This document shows, piece after piece, positions 37,534 to 46,337 of a DNA stretch of 64,000 nucleotides. The position numbers were made by a program, and so were the translations under genes. Source of the DNA: Streptomyces xanthophaeus. Its GTDB lineage: Bacteria > Actinomycetota > Actinomycetes > Streptomycetales > Streptomycetaceae. Position 1 is the stretch's first letter, and each line of letters begins with the position of its first letter. The stretch lies in contig NZ_CP076543.1 in assembly GCF_030440515.1 (NCBI RefSeq), positions 3,935,501-3,999,500 on the forward strand. The letters are read 5' to 3'. Under the pieces are notes generated by a model, which worked only from the letters and a program-made list of their open reading frames with translations, was not told the DNA's origin and searched no databases.

Positions 37534-37575
37534 CCGCCCCCGGGTGTCGGACCACGGTCCGACACCCGGGGGCGG
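37534..37575. terminator. near-perfect 20-bp palindromic terminator
   Basis: CCGCCCCCGGGTGTCGGACC (37534-37553) is followed after two bases by its exact complement (37556-37575). It ends the hydrolase gene and lies 57 bp before the next gene. Confidence 0.85.
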
Positions 37576-37631
37576 GAAAGTGGACCGTGCTCCGACGCGC
37601 CCGCGCCCTCCCCGGCGCGATCGTTCCCGGT

Positions 37632-38420
37632 ATGACGACAACGCCGGGCACGCCCCCCGTACGCGACACCCCCGCCCCCGCGAAGGCCCGGCTGCTGCCG
37701 GTGGAGTGGCCGGGCGACGCACCCTTCCCCGGCCGGTGGGCCGGCGGGGTCTCGCTGGTGGCCGGACCGCTGCTGCTGGCCACCGGAATCCTGCTGCGGC
37801 TGCCGTTCCACTTCTTCTACCCCGAGCAGCTCGCCGCCCGCGTCGACCACCCCGGCCTGATGGCCGCCGCCTACGGCGCGTTCGCCGCCGGGACCGTCCT
37901 GCTGTGGCCCGCCCTCGCCGCGCTCGCGGCCCGGATCGGCCTCCGCAGCCCGGGCGCCGCACTGTGGGGCGGGGTCTTCGCCGTCCTCGGGCTCTTCGCC
38001 CGGACCTTCCACGCCGGCGTGGACCACCTCGCCTTCCAGCTCGCCGAACGGCAGGGGGCGCAGGCCGCCACCCGGTTCGTCGGCGAGACGTACGGCGCCT
38101 TCCACATCTTCAGCGCCCTCAACGTCGCGATCACGGGCGGCTGGCTGATCCTCGCCGTCGGGGCCTGGCGGGCACGCGTGCTCGGCCCGGTGCGCGCCCT
38201 CGCGCTCGCGGCGGCCGCCGCGCTGCCGCTCGGCGTCCTCAAGGGCACCACCCCACTGTCGGTGGTGGCCGCCGCGGGCCTGTGCGTCGCGCTCGTCCCG
38301 CTGGGCATCGCCGTCCTGCGGGACGGCGGACCGGCGCCGCGCCGCGCGAACGTCGTGCGCTGGGCCGCGGCGATCACCGTCACCGTGGCCCTCATGACCC
38401 TGATGGGACAGGCGGGTTGA
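37632..38420 (+). CDS. multi-helix membrane protein, unknown
   Basis: This 262-residue protein is soluble at the N-terminus (MTTTPGTPPVRDTPAPAKARLLPVEWPGDAPFPG) and then has about six to seven hydrophobic helices from residue 37 (GGVSLVAGPLLLATGILL, LMAAAYGAFAAGTVLLWPALAALAA, AALWGGVFAVLGLFA, ALNVAITGGWLILAVGAW and others). The His-rich loop TFHAGVDHLAFQLAERQ and ETYGAFHIFSA may bind a metal or cofactor. I do not recognise the family. It lies 17 nt upstream of a kinase gene on the same strand, so it may be the sensed or regulated component. Confidence 0.72.
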   Translation: MTTTPGTPPVRDTPAPAKARLLPVEWPGDAPFPGRWAGGVSLVAGPLLLATGILLRLPFHFFYPEQLAARVDHPGLMAAAYGAFAAGTVLLWPALAALAARIGLRSPGAALWGGVFAVLGLFARTFHAGVDHLAFQLAERQGAQAATRFVGETYGAFHIFSALNVAITGGWLILAVGAWRARVLGPVRALALAAAAALPLGVLKGTTPLSVVAAAGLCVALVPLGIAVLRDGGPAPRRANVVRWAAAITVTVALMTLMGQAG

Positions 38421-38437
38421 CGCGGTACGGTCGGGCC

Positions 38438-39679
38438 ATGCGCCTCCCGCGGCGGCCCCCCGACGGCCATCTCCTCGCACTCGACCTGGCCGCCGCGCTG
38501 CTCGTCGCCGCCGCCTACGCCGGCTTCGCCGGGATGTCCGTGAGTGCCGGCGAGCCCGGCTACACCGGGCCGGTGTGGGCGGGCTGGGTCGTGGCCGCGG
38601 TGGTCGGGCTGCCGGTCGCGGCCCGCCGGAGGTGGCCCGTACCGGCCGCGCTGACGGCGCTCGCCGGATCCGTCGCCGCCACCCTCGCGGACATCACGCG
38701 CGAGCCGTACCTGGCCGTCGCCCTGACCCTCTACACCGTCGCCCTGACCGAGGTTCCGCGCCGCTCGATGCCCGTGCTGGCCGTCGCGCTCGCCGCCTCG
38801 GCCGCGGCCGTCCTCACCGGGGAGGCCGTGATCACCCCGGCCGAGACGTGGAGCGGGGCCGTCGGGGTCGCCGCCGCCGTCTGGCTGGTGCTGGGCGGCG
38901 GCTGGGCGGCGGGCTACGCGGTACGAGCCCGCCGGGCCCGTGAGAGGGAGCGCGCGGCCCGCCGTACGGAGCGCGCCATCGCCGGGGAACGGCTGCGGAT
39001 CGCGCGGGAGTTGCACGACATCGTCTCCCACAGCCTGAGCCTGATCGCAGTGAAGGCAGGGGTCGCCGGGCATGTCGCCGAGCGGCGGCCGGAGGAGGCG
39101 GTGGATGCGCTGCGGGTCATCGAGGAGACCAGCCGGGCCGCCATGACCGAGATGCGCCGCACGCTCGGCGCACTGCGCGCGGACACCGCCGGCGCCGACG
39201 GCCCCGTCGGCGCAGCCGGTACAGCCGGTGCTCCGCTGGGGCCGGCACCCGGCATCGACGCCCTCCCGCTGCTGGCCGATCAGGCCCGGCGGGCCGGTGT
39301 GGCGGTGGACCTCACGGTCCGGGTCCCGGACGACGGCCTGCCCGCGGGCATCGCACTGGCGGTGCACCGGATCGTCCAGGAGTCCCTCACCAATGCGGTG
39401 AAGCACGCGGCCCCTGCGCACTGCCGGGTGACGGTCGAGGCGGACCGGAGCGAGATACGGATCGACGTCACGGACGACGGCGGCCGGGCGGTCGGCCGGG
39501 ACGGCCGGGGCGACCGGGACGCCCGGGCCGGTCACAGTGGTGGCGGCGGGCACGGTCTGGTCGGCATGCGCGAGCGGGCGACCGCGTACGGCGGGACGTT
39601 CACCGCGGGCCCGCGCCCCGGGGGCGGCTTCGCGGTCTCGGCCCGCCTGCCGCAGGACGGACCGGGGAGGACGGGATGA
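38438..39679 (+). CDS. DesK/NarX-type sensor histidine kinase
   Basis: This 413-residue kinase has about five N-terminal hydrophobic helices (ALDLAAALLVAAAYAGFAGM, VWAGWVVAAVVGLPVAA, AALTALAGSVAATL, MPVLAVALAASAAAVL and AAAVWLVLGGGWAAGYAV). A HisKA_3 motif (ERLRIARELHDIVSHSLSLIAVKAGVAGHV, His near residue 192) follows, then an HATPase (QESLTNAVKHAAPAHC, DDGGRA, GHGLVGMRERATAYGGTF). A Gly/Asp-rich insert lies inside the ATPase. It overlaps the response regulator by ATGA. The ligand is unknown. Confidence 0.94.
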   Translation: MRLPRRPPDGHLLALDLAAALLVAAAYAGFAGMSVSAGEPGYTGPVWAGWVVAAVVGLPVAARRRWPVPAALTALAGSVAATLADITREPYLAVALTLYTVALTEVPRRSMPVLAVALAASAAAVLTGEAVITPAETWSGAVGVAAAVWLVLGGGWAAGYAVRARRARERERAARRTERAIAGERLRIARELHDIVSHSLSLIAVKAGVAGHVAERRPEEAVDALRVIEETSRAAMTEMRRTLGALRADTAGADGPVGAAGTAGAPLGPAPGIDALPLLADQARRAGVAVDLTVRVPDDGLPAGIALAVHRIVQESLTNAVKHAAPAHCRVTVEADRSEIRIDVTDDGGRAVGRDGRGDRDARAGHSGGGGHGLVGMRERATAYGGTFTAGPRPGGGFAVSARLPQDGPGRTG

Positions 39680-40392
39680 CCGGCGCGACCCGGGTGCTCG
39701 TGGTCGACGACCAGGTGCTGCTGCGGGGTTCCTTCCGGATCCTCGTCGAGAACGAGCCCGGTCTCACCGCGGTCGGGGAGGCGGGCGACGGGGCCGAGGC
39801 CGTCGAACTGGCCCGCCTGCACCGGCCGGACGTGGTCCTGATGGACGTCCGGATGCCCGTCATGGACGGCATCGAGGCGACCCGGCGGATCTGCGGATCC
39901 CCGGAGACCGCGGGCGTCCGGGTGCTCATCCTGACCACGTTCGACCTCGACGAGTACGTCTACGCGGCCCTGCGGGCCGGCGCCGCCGGCTTCCTGCTCA
40001 AGGACGCCCCGCCGGCCGAGGTGCTGGCCGCGATCCGGGTCGTCGCCTCGGGCGATTCCTTGCTCGCTCCGTCGGTGACCCGGCGCCTGATCGCGGACTT
40101 CGCCGGCCGCCCCGGTCCGGCCCCGGGCCCGGACCGGCTGGCGGGGGTGACGGGACGGGAGCGCGAGGTGCTGGAGCTGATCGCGCGGGGCCTGTCGAAC
40201 GACGAGATCACGGCCCAGCTGCACGTGAGCATGGGCACGGTGAAGACCCACATCGGCCGCCTCCTGGCCAAACTGTCCGCCCGCGACCGCGCCCAGCTGG
40301 TCATCGCGGCGTACGAGGCCGGTCTCGTCTCCCCGTCCGGCGGCGAATCCGCCACACCGGGCCGAAGCATCCGAGAAGGACGGCCTCGCTAG
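39676..40392 (+). CDS. NarL/LuxR-family response regulator
   Basis: This 238-residue regulator has a receiver (VLVVDDQVLLRGSFRILVEN, phospho-Asp in VVLMDVRMPVMDG, Lys in GFLLKDAPP) and a LuxR HTH (VTGREREVLELIARGLSNDEITAQLHVSMGTVKTHIGRLLAK). It is translationally coupled to the kinase (ATGA). Its stop codon is shared in antisense with the DUF1326 gene (CTAG at 40389-40392). The likely target is the multi-helix gene 5' of the kinase or a distant regulon. Confidence 0.95.
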   Translation: MTGATRVLVVDDQVLLRGSFRILVENEPGLTAVGEAGDGAEAVELARLHRPDVVLMDVRMPVMDGIEATRRICGSPETAGVRVLILTTFDLDEYVYAALRAGAAGFLLKDAPPAEVLAAIRVVASGDSLLAPSVTRRLIADFAGRPGPAPGPDRLAGVTGREREVLELIARGLSNDEITAQLHVSMGTVKTHIGRLLAKLSARDRAQLVIAAYEAGLVSPSGGESATPGRSIREGRPR

Positions 40393-41042
40393 TCGGGCCC
40401 GGCCCAGTCGAAGGTGATGTGCTTGCTGGACCGGCCTTCGCGGCTCCAGAAGAAGCCGTGGGCGTCGGCTCGGTCCGCCGTCGAGTGGCCCCAGGTCGCG
40501 ACCTGGCCCGGTCCGGTCTCCGCACCCGGCAGATTGGTCGACTGGACGCGCGCACCCTCCGGGGTCGTGGGTCCCGTGAGCGCGACCGCGCTCGCCTCGA
40601 CCCGGCCCGGCACCACGGCCCGCCAGCTCGCGAGGTCGTCGGCCACCTCGACCTCGATGGGGGCGAACTCCATGCCGCGCATTTCGGCGCCCATCATGCT
40701 CACCATCTCGGCGGGCCAGCTGCCCGCCTGCCCACCGAAGATCATCTGAAGCGCCTCGCGCTGGGGGCCGTCGGCGCGCTCGTCGACGAAGACCGCGGCG
40801 TACGTGTCCGTGTGCTCGGCCCAGATGTTGCCGACGAACGAGGCCAGCATCAGCACGTTCAGGCCGTCCAGCGGCACGTCGCCGTAGCGGCCCTCGCGGA
40901 TGTGCCAGGCCAGGATGCCGTCGCAGTCGCCGTGGGTGGGCAGCTGTGCGAACGAGCAGGGGCAGGGCACGTTGCACTTGCAGGTGTCGAACCAGTCGCC
41001 CGCCGCGTGCCACCGGGGAACGGTCGCCGTCGTCTCGGACAT
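40389..41042 (-). CDS. DUF1326 protein
   Basis: This 217-residue protein starts at ATG 41042. The N-terminus WHAAGDWFDTCKCNVPCPCSFAQLPTHGDCDG (residues about 11-42) holds five cysteines and a His in C-x-C-x3-C-x-C spacing, suggesting metal binding, perhaps copper. The rest is a conserved beta-rich domain (LMLASFVGNIWAEHTDTYAAVFVDERA, GRSSKHITFDWAG end). It is divergent from the DUF2182 membrane gene; the two families are commonly neighbours. A metal sensing or delivery role is inferred from the cysteines. Confidence 0.9.
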   Translation of the reverse strand: MSETTATVPRWHAAGDWFDTCKCNVPCPCSFAQLPTHGDCDGILAWHIREGRYGDVPLDGLNVLMLASFVGNIWAEHTDTYAAVFVDERADGPQREALQMIFGGQAGSWPAEMVSMMGAEMRGMEFAPIEVEVADDLASWRAVVPGRVEASAVALTGPTTPEGARVQSTNLPGAETGPGQVATWGHSTADRADAHGFFWSREGRSSKHITFDWAGPD

Positions 41043-41248
41043 CTCCCTGCCTCCTCGTGACCGCGCCGGGACGTCGGTCTCGGGAGGACGGCAGAGCCCC
41101 CGGTAACCCTCGCCGGCCCACGCCCGGGTCGTACGGGTATCCACTCCGATTGTCCCACCGCAGGGGTCACCGGAGGAGGTGCTTGCCGCGTACACGCGTC
41201 CTCGCGTTCCCGCGCGCACACGCAGGTCCGCCGTGGTGTGCTGGAGGT

Positions 41249-42076
41249 GTGCGCCTCGACCGGAAGGCCCTGTCACCCCCTCTGCGTCCGGCAAATCTGC
41301 TGTCGGCCCGGCAGCTCGCGTTCGCCTGGTCGGTGATGGCGTCGATGGCCCTCCTCGCCTGGGTGCTGGTGGTCGACCAGGCCCGTGACATGGGGGTCGA
41401 GCCGGGAACCATGGGCATGGGCGTCCCGCTGTTCCTGCTGCTGTGGCTGGTCATGATGATCGCCATGATGTTCCCGTCGGTGGCCCCGGTGGCCCTCACC
41501 TGGGCGCGGGCCATCGGGCGCCGGTCGCCCACGGGAGGCGCGCGGGTGGCTCGTACCGCCCAGTTCGTCGGCGGGTACCTGCTGGCCTGGACGGCCTTCG
41601 GCCTCATCGCCTACGGGCTCCTCGCCGCGACCGGGGCCCTGGTGGACGAGCACCCGGGCGCCGGACGCTGGATCGGCGCCGGGGCCTTCCTGGTCGCCGG
41701 GCTGTACCAGTTCGGCCCGTGGAAGGACCTGTGCCTGCAGCACTGCCGGAGCCCCATGGGCCAGCTCGTGCGCTACGCGGGCTTCCGGCCCCGGGCCCGC
41801 GATCTGCGGGTCGGGGCGCACCACGGGGCGTACTGCGTGGGCTGCTGCTGGGGGCTGATGGTCGTGCTCGTCCCGCTCGGTGTCATGAACGTCCTGGCGA
41901 TGGCCGCGGTGGCCGCGGTGATCTTCGTGGAGAAGCTCTGGCGGCTGGGCCCCGTCTTCTCGCAGGTCGTCGGGGCCGTCTTCCTCGTCCTCGCGGTCCT
42001 GAGCCTCTTCCAGCCCTGGCTGCTGCCGGGCCTGATCCCGCCGCAGTCGCCCATGACGGAGATGTTCCGCCCCTGA
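41249..42076 (+). CDS. DUF2182 membrane protein
   Basis: This protein of about 275 residues (GTG 41249, no spaced ribosome site; ATG 41336 is an alternative) has about seven hydrophobic helices. It shows the conserved MGMGVPLFLLLWLVMMIAMMFPSVAP motif (about 55-80, with a Met-rich face), YQFGPWKDLCLQHCRSP, and HHGAYCVGCCWGLM. Met and Cys clusters suggest a copper or other soft-metal channel or carrier. It is paired divergently with DUF1326, matching the common gene neighbourhood. Function is not established. Confidence 0.88.
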   Translation: MRLDRKALSPPLRPANLLSARQLAFAWSVMASMALLAWVLVVDQARDMGVEPGTMGMGVPLFLLLWLVMMIAMMFPSVAPVALTWARAIGRRSPTGGARVARTAQFVGGYLLAWTAFGLIAYGLLAATGALVDEHPGAGRWIGAGAFLVAGLYQFGPWKDLCLQHCRSPMGQLVRYAGFRPRARDLRVGAHHGAYCVGCCWGLMVVLVPLGVMNVLAMAAVAAVIFVEKLWRLGPVFSQVVGAVFLVLAVLSLFQPWLLPGLIPPQSPMTEMFRP

Positions 42077-42097
42077 GGGCTGTCCCGAGGAGGCGGA

Positions 42098-42574
42098 TCA
42101 GCCGACGGCCTTCCTGACGAGCTCGGTGATCAGCGTCTCGTCGGCGGGGGTCAGCTTCGTCAGGGCGTACGCGGTCGGCCACATGGTGCCCTCGTCCAGG
42201 TGGGCCGGGTCGCTGAAACCGAGGGTGGCGTAGCGGGTCTTGAACTTCTGCGCGCTCTGGAAGAAGCAGAGCACCTTGCCGGCCTTGGCGTACGCGGGCA
42301 TCCCGTACCAGAGCTTCGGGGCGAGGTCCGGTGCGGCGGCCCGGATGACGGCGTGGAGCCGTTCGGCGAGGACGCGGTCCGCGTCCTCCATCTCGGCGAT
42401 CTTCGCCAGGACCTCGGCCTCCGGATCCGGCTTGGCGGCGCGCGCACCGCGGCGCCCTGCGGCCCTCAGCTCCTGGGCACGCTCCTTGATCGCGTCCCGT
42501 TCCGCATCCGTGAACCCGTCGGCCGTCTCCTCGGCCGCGCCGGTGTTCCTCGTCGACGTCTGCGTGCCCTTCAT
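42098..42574 (-). CDS. DUF1801 (YdhG-like) protein
   Basis: This 158-residue protein is of the DUF1801 or iron-chaperone-like family. A charged N-terminal helix ([23 protein letters not shown]) is followed by [74 protein letters not shown], with the family's W-Y-G-M-P-A-Y motif. The function in bacteria is unproven. It sits head-to-tail between the DUF2182 gene (convergent) and an AraC-type gene. Confidence 0.88.
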   Translation of the reverse strand: MKGTQTSTRNTGAAEETADGFTDAERDAIKERAQELRAAGRRGARAAKPDPEAEVLAKIAEMEDADRVLAERLHAVIRAAAPDLAPKLWYGMPAYAKAGKVLCFFQSAQKFKTRYATLGFSDPAHLDEGTMWPTAYALTKLTPADETLITELVRKAVG

Positions 42575-42637
42575 GTGCGGGTTCCTCTCTCGCGAAGCTC
42601 GATCGGGTGTGGTGCGGGTCAGGGACGGGGGCCGGGG

Positions 42638-43063
42638 TCAGGGCGCGGCGCCCGTACGCGCCGGCACGGCCCGTACGGCCGGTTCGGCCGGCTCTCGGGC
42701 GGCGCGCGGATACGCGTCGGGCGCCGTGCCGACGAGCTCGGCGAAACGGGTGCTGAAGATGCCGGGTGTCGGGCAGCCGACGGCGCGGCGGACCTCGCCG
42801 ACACCGAGGTCGCCACCCCGCAGCAGGGCCGTCGCGCGCTGGATGCGGCGCGCCGTCAGGTAGGCGTACGGGGACACGCCGTACGCGAGCCGGAACTGGC
42901 GGCCGAGGTGCCCGGCCGCCATGTCCGCGGCGCGGGCGAGCTCCTCGACGTCGAGCGGCCGCGCGTACTCCCGGTCGATGCGGTCCCGGACGCGGCGCAG
43001 CCGCGCCAGGTCCTTCAGGTGCGAAGCCTCGATCAGTGCCTGTCTCCACGCCGGACGACACAT
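42638..43063 (-). CDS. AraC-family DNA-binding protein (short)
   Basis: This 141-residue protein consists almost only of an AraC HTH: DREYARPLDVEELARAADMAAGHLGRQFRLAYGVSPYAYLTARRIQRATALLRGGDLGVGEVRRAVGCPTPGIFSTRFAELVGTAPDAYPR (residues about 30-120). There is no N-terminal ligand domain. The next codirectional gene upstream encodes a VOC protein 31 nt away, and this pair is frequent in actinomycetes. It probably regulates the VOC gene or a linked dioxygenase-like function. Confidence 0.9.
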   Translation of the reverse strand: MCRPAWRQALIEASHLKDLARLRRVRDRIDREYARPLDVEELARAADMAAGHLGRQFRLAYGVSPYAYLTARRIQRATALLRGGDLGVGEVRRAVGCPTPGIFSTRFAELVGTAPDAYPRAAREPAEPAVRAVPARTGAAP

Positions 43064-43094
43064 GGAGGACCCCCTCTTCCGTCGGTGTGCGGGC

Positions 43095-43505
43095 TCAGCG
43101 GAGTTCCTGGATGCGGATCAGGTTGCCCGCGGGGTCGCGGAAGGCGCAGTCGCGGACGCCGTACGGCTGCTCGGTCGGCTCCTGGACGACCTCGGCGTCG
43201 CCGGCCTGGATCTTCTCGAAGGTGCTGTCGAGGTTCTTGGTGGCGAGGAGGATCCAGCCGTAGGTGCCCTTCGCCATCATCTCGGCGATGGTGCGGCGCT
43301 CCGCCTCGGTGACACCGGGGTCGACGGCCGGCGGCGCGAGGAGGATCGACGTGCCGGGCCGGCCGGCGGGGCCGACCGTGATCCAGCGCATCTTGCCCTG
43401 GCCCACATCGCTGCGGACCTCGAAGCCGAGGACGTCGCGGTAGAAGGCCACGGCGGCGTCCGGGTCGTCCTGCGGGAGGGTGCTCATGTGAATGCTGATG
43501 TCCAT
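43095..43505 (-). CDS. VOC (glyoxalase/dioxygenase-like) family protein
   Basis: This 136-residue VOC-fold protein reads DISIHMSTLPQDDPDAAVAFYRDVLGFEVRSDVGQGKMRWITVG at the start, then EVVQEPTEQPYGVRDCAFRDPAGNLIRIQEL at the end. The conserved Glu/His metal ligands are not all evident, so it may bind rather than catalyse. It starts at ATG 43505, and a GTG upstream is possible. It precedes the AraC-type gene in the same direction. Confidence 0.9.
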   Translation of the reverse strand: MDISIHMSTLPQDDPDAAVAFYRDVLGFEVRSDVGQGKMRWITVGPAGRPGTSILLAPPAVDPGVTEAERRTIAEMMAKGTYGWILLATKNLDSTFEKIQAGDAEVVQEPTEQPYGVRDCAFRDPAGNLIRIQELR

Positions 43506-43561
43506 GTCCGTCACGGTAACTGCGCCTGGACCAAGGGCGCTTCTCGAATCCTGACCGATCC

Positions 43562-43625
43562 GGACCCCTCCTCCGGGCCCCTCCTCCGGCCCCCTCCTCC
43601 GGGCCCCTCGTCCGGACCCCTGTCC
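43562..43625. repeat. 13-bp tandem repeat, about five copies
   Basis: Units such as GGACCCCTCCTCC and GGGCCCCTCCTCC repeat with period 13 from 43562. They lie in the 450-bp divergent gap before the oxidase gene, where no protein gene is seen. Pyrimidine-strand bias (C/T runs) makes slippage or H-DNA plausible. Confidence 0.8.
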
Positions 43626-43953
43626 TGCCCCCTTCCGGGGCGGGAACCGTCCGGGCCGGGGCCCCGGGGAACCCCGCTCGCGCGGGGGCGGCGGCGACCC
43701 GGCCCGCAGGGGGCCGACCCGGTGTCGGTGATCACCACGGGTTGCGGCCGGGCGGGGGACCGGCGGACGGGCCCCCGGGCCGCCGTCGGCGCAGCTCAGG
43801 GCCGTGCCTTCACCCGGGCGGCCCGAAGCCCGGACGATCTTCCCGGTGTGCGGCTCCCGACGCGTCGGCATAGGTCTGTGTTCGTAGGCGTCGTAGGCGC
43901 CCTGTGCCCCCGCACGGGCACCCGCCGCTCCAGCACCCCTGGTGAGGAGTCAC

Positions 43954-45789
43954 ATGTCACGTATCAAGCGTCGATCCGCCCCGCGAGCCGCCCGCCGAGC
44001 TGCCCGCAGGGCTGCGATCTCCGTCCTCGCGGCCACCGCCGCCCTGGTCACCGCCGTCCCGGCAGCCGCGCACGACGGTTCGTCCCGCCCCGAGGAGAAA
44101 GCGGCCCTCGGCGCCGAACACGCCCAGGAGCATACGAAGGTCCGCGAGCAGATCCTCAAGCTGGGCGGGTACTCCCAGCTCGCCCGGATCGACAGCCTGA
44201 ACTCACTGACCCGGTCCCAGGCGGACGTGAACGCGCGCTTCCACCCCAAGGCGTTCGGGCAGTTCGCCGAGTACTTCCAGTCCCCGGACTTCGCCGCGCA
44301 CATCGCCATGCTCCCGACCGGCAAGGTGCTGCTCTTCTCCTTCGAGCGCATGGAGACCGACCCGACCGAGGAGCCCGCGCCGACCAACACCCTCGGCAAG
44401 GCCAACGCCGGCCGCGCCTTCCTGTGGGACCCGCGCCGCGGCACCGGGCCGGCCGCCTTCAAGAAGGTCACCCCGCCCGAGCTGGTCGTGCCGGACGGCA
44501 CGGGCGAGAAGCGCCCGGCACCCTTCTTCTGCGCCGGACACGCCTTCCTGCCCAACGGCATGGTCGGCGTCTTCGGCGGCAACCTCGGCTACGGCGGCGG
44601 CGCCGGCGCCAAGCTGTCGCTGGTCTTCGACCCGTGGTCCGAGAGCTGGTCCGTGAACAAGGACATGGAGGTCGGCCGCTGGTACCCGTCGGTGGCCACC
44701 GCCCCCGACGGCCGCCTGCTGATCATGTCCGGCCACACCGACCAGGGCTGGGGCACCTCCACCTCCGTCATCGAGCGCTTCCCCGCCAAGAGCCACCCCG
44801 TCCCCTTCGAGAAGACCCTGATCCCGAAGGACGTCCCGACGGACACCCTGCGCGTGGACGCGCCCTTCGGTACCGACAGCGACTACCCGCACCTGTTCAC
44901 CCTGCGCGACGGCAAGGTGTACGGCCTGGGCCGGCATGCCACCAAGCAGTGGGCGTTCGACCCGGTCGCCGAGACCCGTTCGGACCTGCCCGCGCGCCCC
45001 GACGGCGTGCACCGCGGCTACGGCTCCGCCGTGGCGCTGCCCGCCGGACTGCGCGGCCCGGACTCCGTACTGGTCCTCGGCGGCGACCGGGACGACCCCA
45101 ACACCTACCGGCTCACGAGCGGCGGCGCCTGGGAGAAGCAGCAGCCCCGCGCCTTCGGCCGGACGCAGGACGACACGCTGCTGCTCCCGGACGCGAGCCT
45201 GCTGACCGTCAACGGCGCCTACGGCATCCGGGACTACGGCAACGGCGACTACAACCCCAAGTCCGATCTGAAGTACCGGCAGATCGAGACCCGCAACGCG
45301 CTGGGCGAGTGGAAGCTGGGACCGGCGCAGCGGCTGCCGCGCGGCTACCACTCCAACGCCGTCGTGCTCCCGGACGGCCGGATCATGGTCACCGGTGACG
45401 AGCTGCAGCAGCTCGCCAACGACCCGAAGATCGACGATGACATGAACGGCAGCATCGAGATCTACGAGCCGGCCTACCTCCACCAGGGAAGCCGTCCGGC
45501 CCTCGACCGCGCCCCCGACGGGCCGCTGCGGTACAACGCCGCCTTCAACGTGGGGACCTCCACGCCCGACCAGGTCAAGAAGGCCGTCCTGCTGGCCCCG
45601 ACCACGGCGACGCACTCGCTCAACACCAGCCAGCGCCACGTGGAACTGGGCATCGTGGGGCGCCATGGGAACAGCCTGCGCCTGCAGGCGCCGCCCTCGG
45701 CCAATGACGTCCCGCCCGGCTACTACATGCTCTTCCTGCTGGACGAGAACGGGGTGCCGAGCGCGGCCAAGTGGGTCTCCTTCCGGTAG
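43954..45789 (+). CDS. secreted galactose-oxidase-like copper radical oxidase
   Basis: This 611-residue protein has a twin-arginine-rich basic N-terminus and signal segment (AAISVLAATAALVTAVPAAAHDG, cleavage near 40). Kelch-like blades and a C-terminal DUF1929 all-beta domain follow. All galactose-oxidase copper and radical residues align: Cys193 in PFFCAGHAF (partner of the thioether), Tyr244 in RWYPSVAT, Tyr465-His466 in RGYHSNAV, and His554 in TATHSLNTSQRH. ATG 43954 has GGTGAGGAG 4 nt upstream. It should oxidise an alcohol or glycan to an aldehyde plus H2O2 outside the cell. It is a GlxA-like group member, but not in a csl cluster here. Confidence 0.93.
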   Translation: MSRIKRRSAPRAARRAARRAAISVLAATAALVTAVPAAAHDGSSRPEEKAALGAEHAQEHTKVREQILKLGGYSQLARIDSLNSLTRSQADVNARFHPKAFGQFAEYFQSPDFAAHIAMLPTGKVLLFSFERMETDPTEEPAPTNTLGKANAGRAFLWDPRRGTGPAAFKKVTPPELVVPDGTGEKRPAPFFCAGHAFLPNGMVGVFGGNLGYGGGAGAKLSLVFDPWSESWSVNKDMEVGRWYPSVATAPDGRLLIMSGHTDQGWGTSTSVIERFPAKSHPVPFEKTLIPKDVPTDTLRVDAPFGTDSDYPHLFTLRDGKVYGLGRHATKQWAFDPVAETRSDLPARPDGVHRGYGSAVALPAGLRGPDSVLVLGGDRDDPNTYRLTSGGAWEKQQPRAFGRTQDDTLLLPDASLLTVNGAYGIRDYGNGDYNPKSDLKYRQIETRNALGEWKLGPAQRLPRGYHSNAVVLPDGRIMVTGDELQQLANDPKIDDDMNGSIEIYEPAYLHQGSRPALDRAPDGPLRYNAAFNVGTSTPDQVKKAVLLAPTTATHSLNTSQRHVELGIVGRHGNSLRLQAPPSANDVPPGYYMLFLLDENGVPSAAKWVSFR

Positions 45790-45809
45790 CCCACCGGTTT
45801 CCCGCCCCA

Positions 45810-45846
45810 CACCGCAGCCCCAGGCGATCCGTCTGGGGCTGTGGTG
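45810..45846. terminator. terminator between oxidase and MarR genes
   Basis: A 14-bp stem (CACCGCAGCCCCAG with its complement, one G-T pair) and a 9-nt loop at 45824-45832, between convergent genes. Confidence 0.75.
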
Positions 45847-45849
45847 TCG

Positions 45850-46329
45850 TCAGCGGTGACGCAGCGCGTCCTGGGAGTCGACGTACTTCAGCATGAGGCG
45901 GGCGAAGTCGAGGCGGTCGCGCTCGCTCCAGTCGGCCGTCACGTACTCGAAGGCCGCGCGCTGGTGCCGCCGGAAGCGGTCCATCATGTCCCGGCCCTCG
46001 GGGCTGAGGTGCACGATCGTGCGGCGGCCGTCCTGCTGGGAGGCGGCGCGCACGAGGTAGCCGGCGGAGATGCTGTCGGACACCATGCGGCTGGCCACCG
46101 AGGGGTCGACGCCCAGGTGCTCGGCCACGCCGCCCACGGTGATCTCGCGGCCGTCCGCCTGTTCGGCCTCCAGGACGATGTTGAGCACCAGGGTGCGGCC
46201 GAGGTCCTTCGGGGAGATCGGGTTCTCGACCTCCAGGAGCGAGGAGCGCCGCAGCTTCCCGAACGCCGGACCCACCGCGTCCAGCAGTTCCTCGTCCGTC
46301 GCCGGCTCGTGCTTCGTCATGCCCCTCAT
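45850..46329 (-). CDS. MarR-family transcriptional regulator
   Basis: This 159-residue winged-helix regulator shows GREITVGGVAEHLGVDPSVASRMVSDSISAGYLVRAASQQDGRRTIVHLSPEGRDMM (residues about 58-118). The recognition helix is PSVASRMVSDSI. ATG 46329 or the internal ATG 46320 may be used. It is divergent from the NmrA-like gene across palindromic sites and probably represses it. Confidence 0.92.
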   Translation of the reverse strand: MRGMTKHEPATDEELLDAVGPAFGKLRRSSLLEVENPISPKDLGRTLVLNIVLEAEQADGREITVGGVAEHLGVDPSVASRMVSDSISAGYLVRAASQQDGRRTIVHLSPEGRDMMDRFRRHQRAAFEYVTADWSERDRLDFARLMLKYVDSQDALRHR

Positions 46330-46337
46330 CGTACATA

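Noticed and set aside
43558..43700. CRISPR-like direct repeats
   Set aside because: Units are 13 bp with no spacers; a simple tandem repeat.
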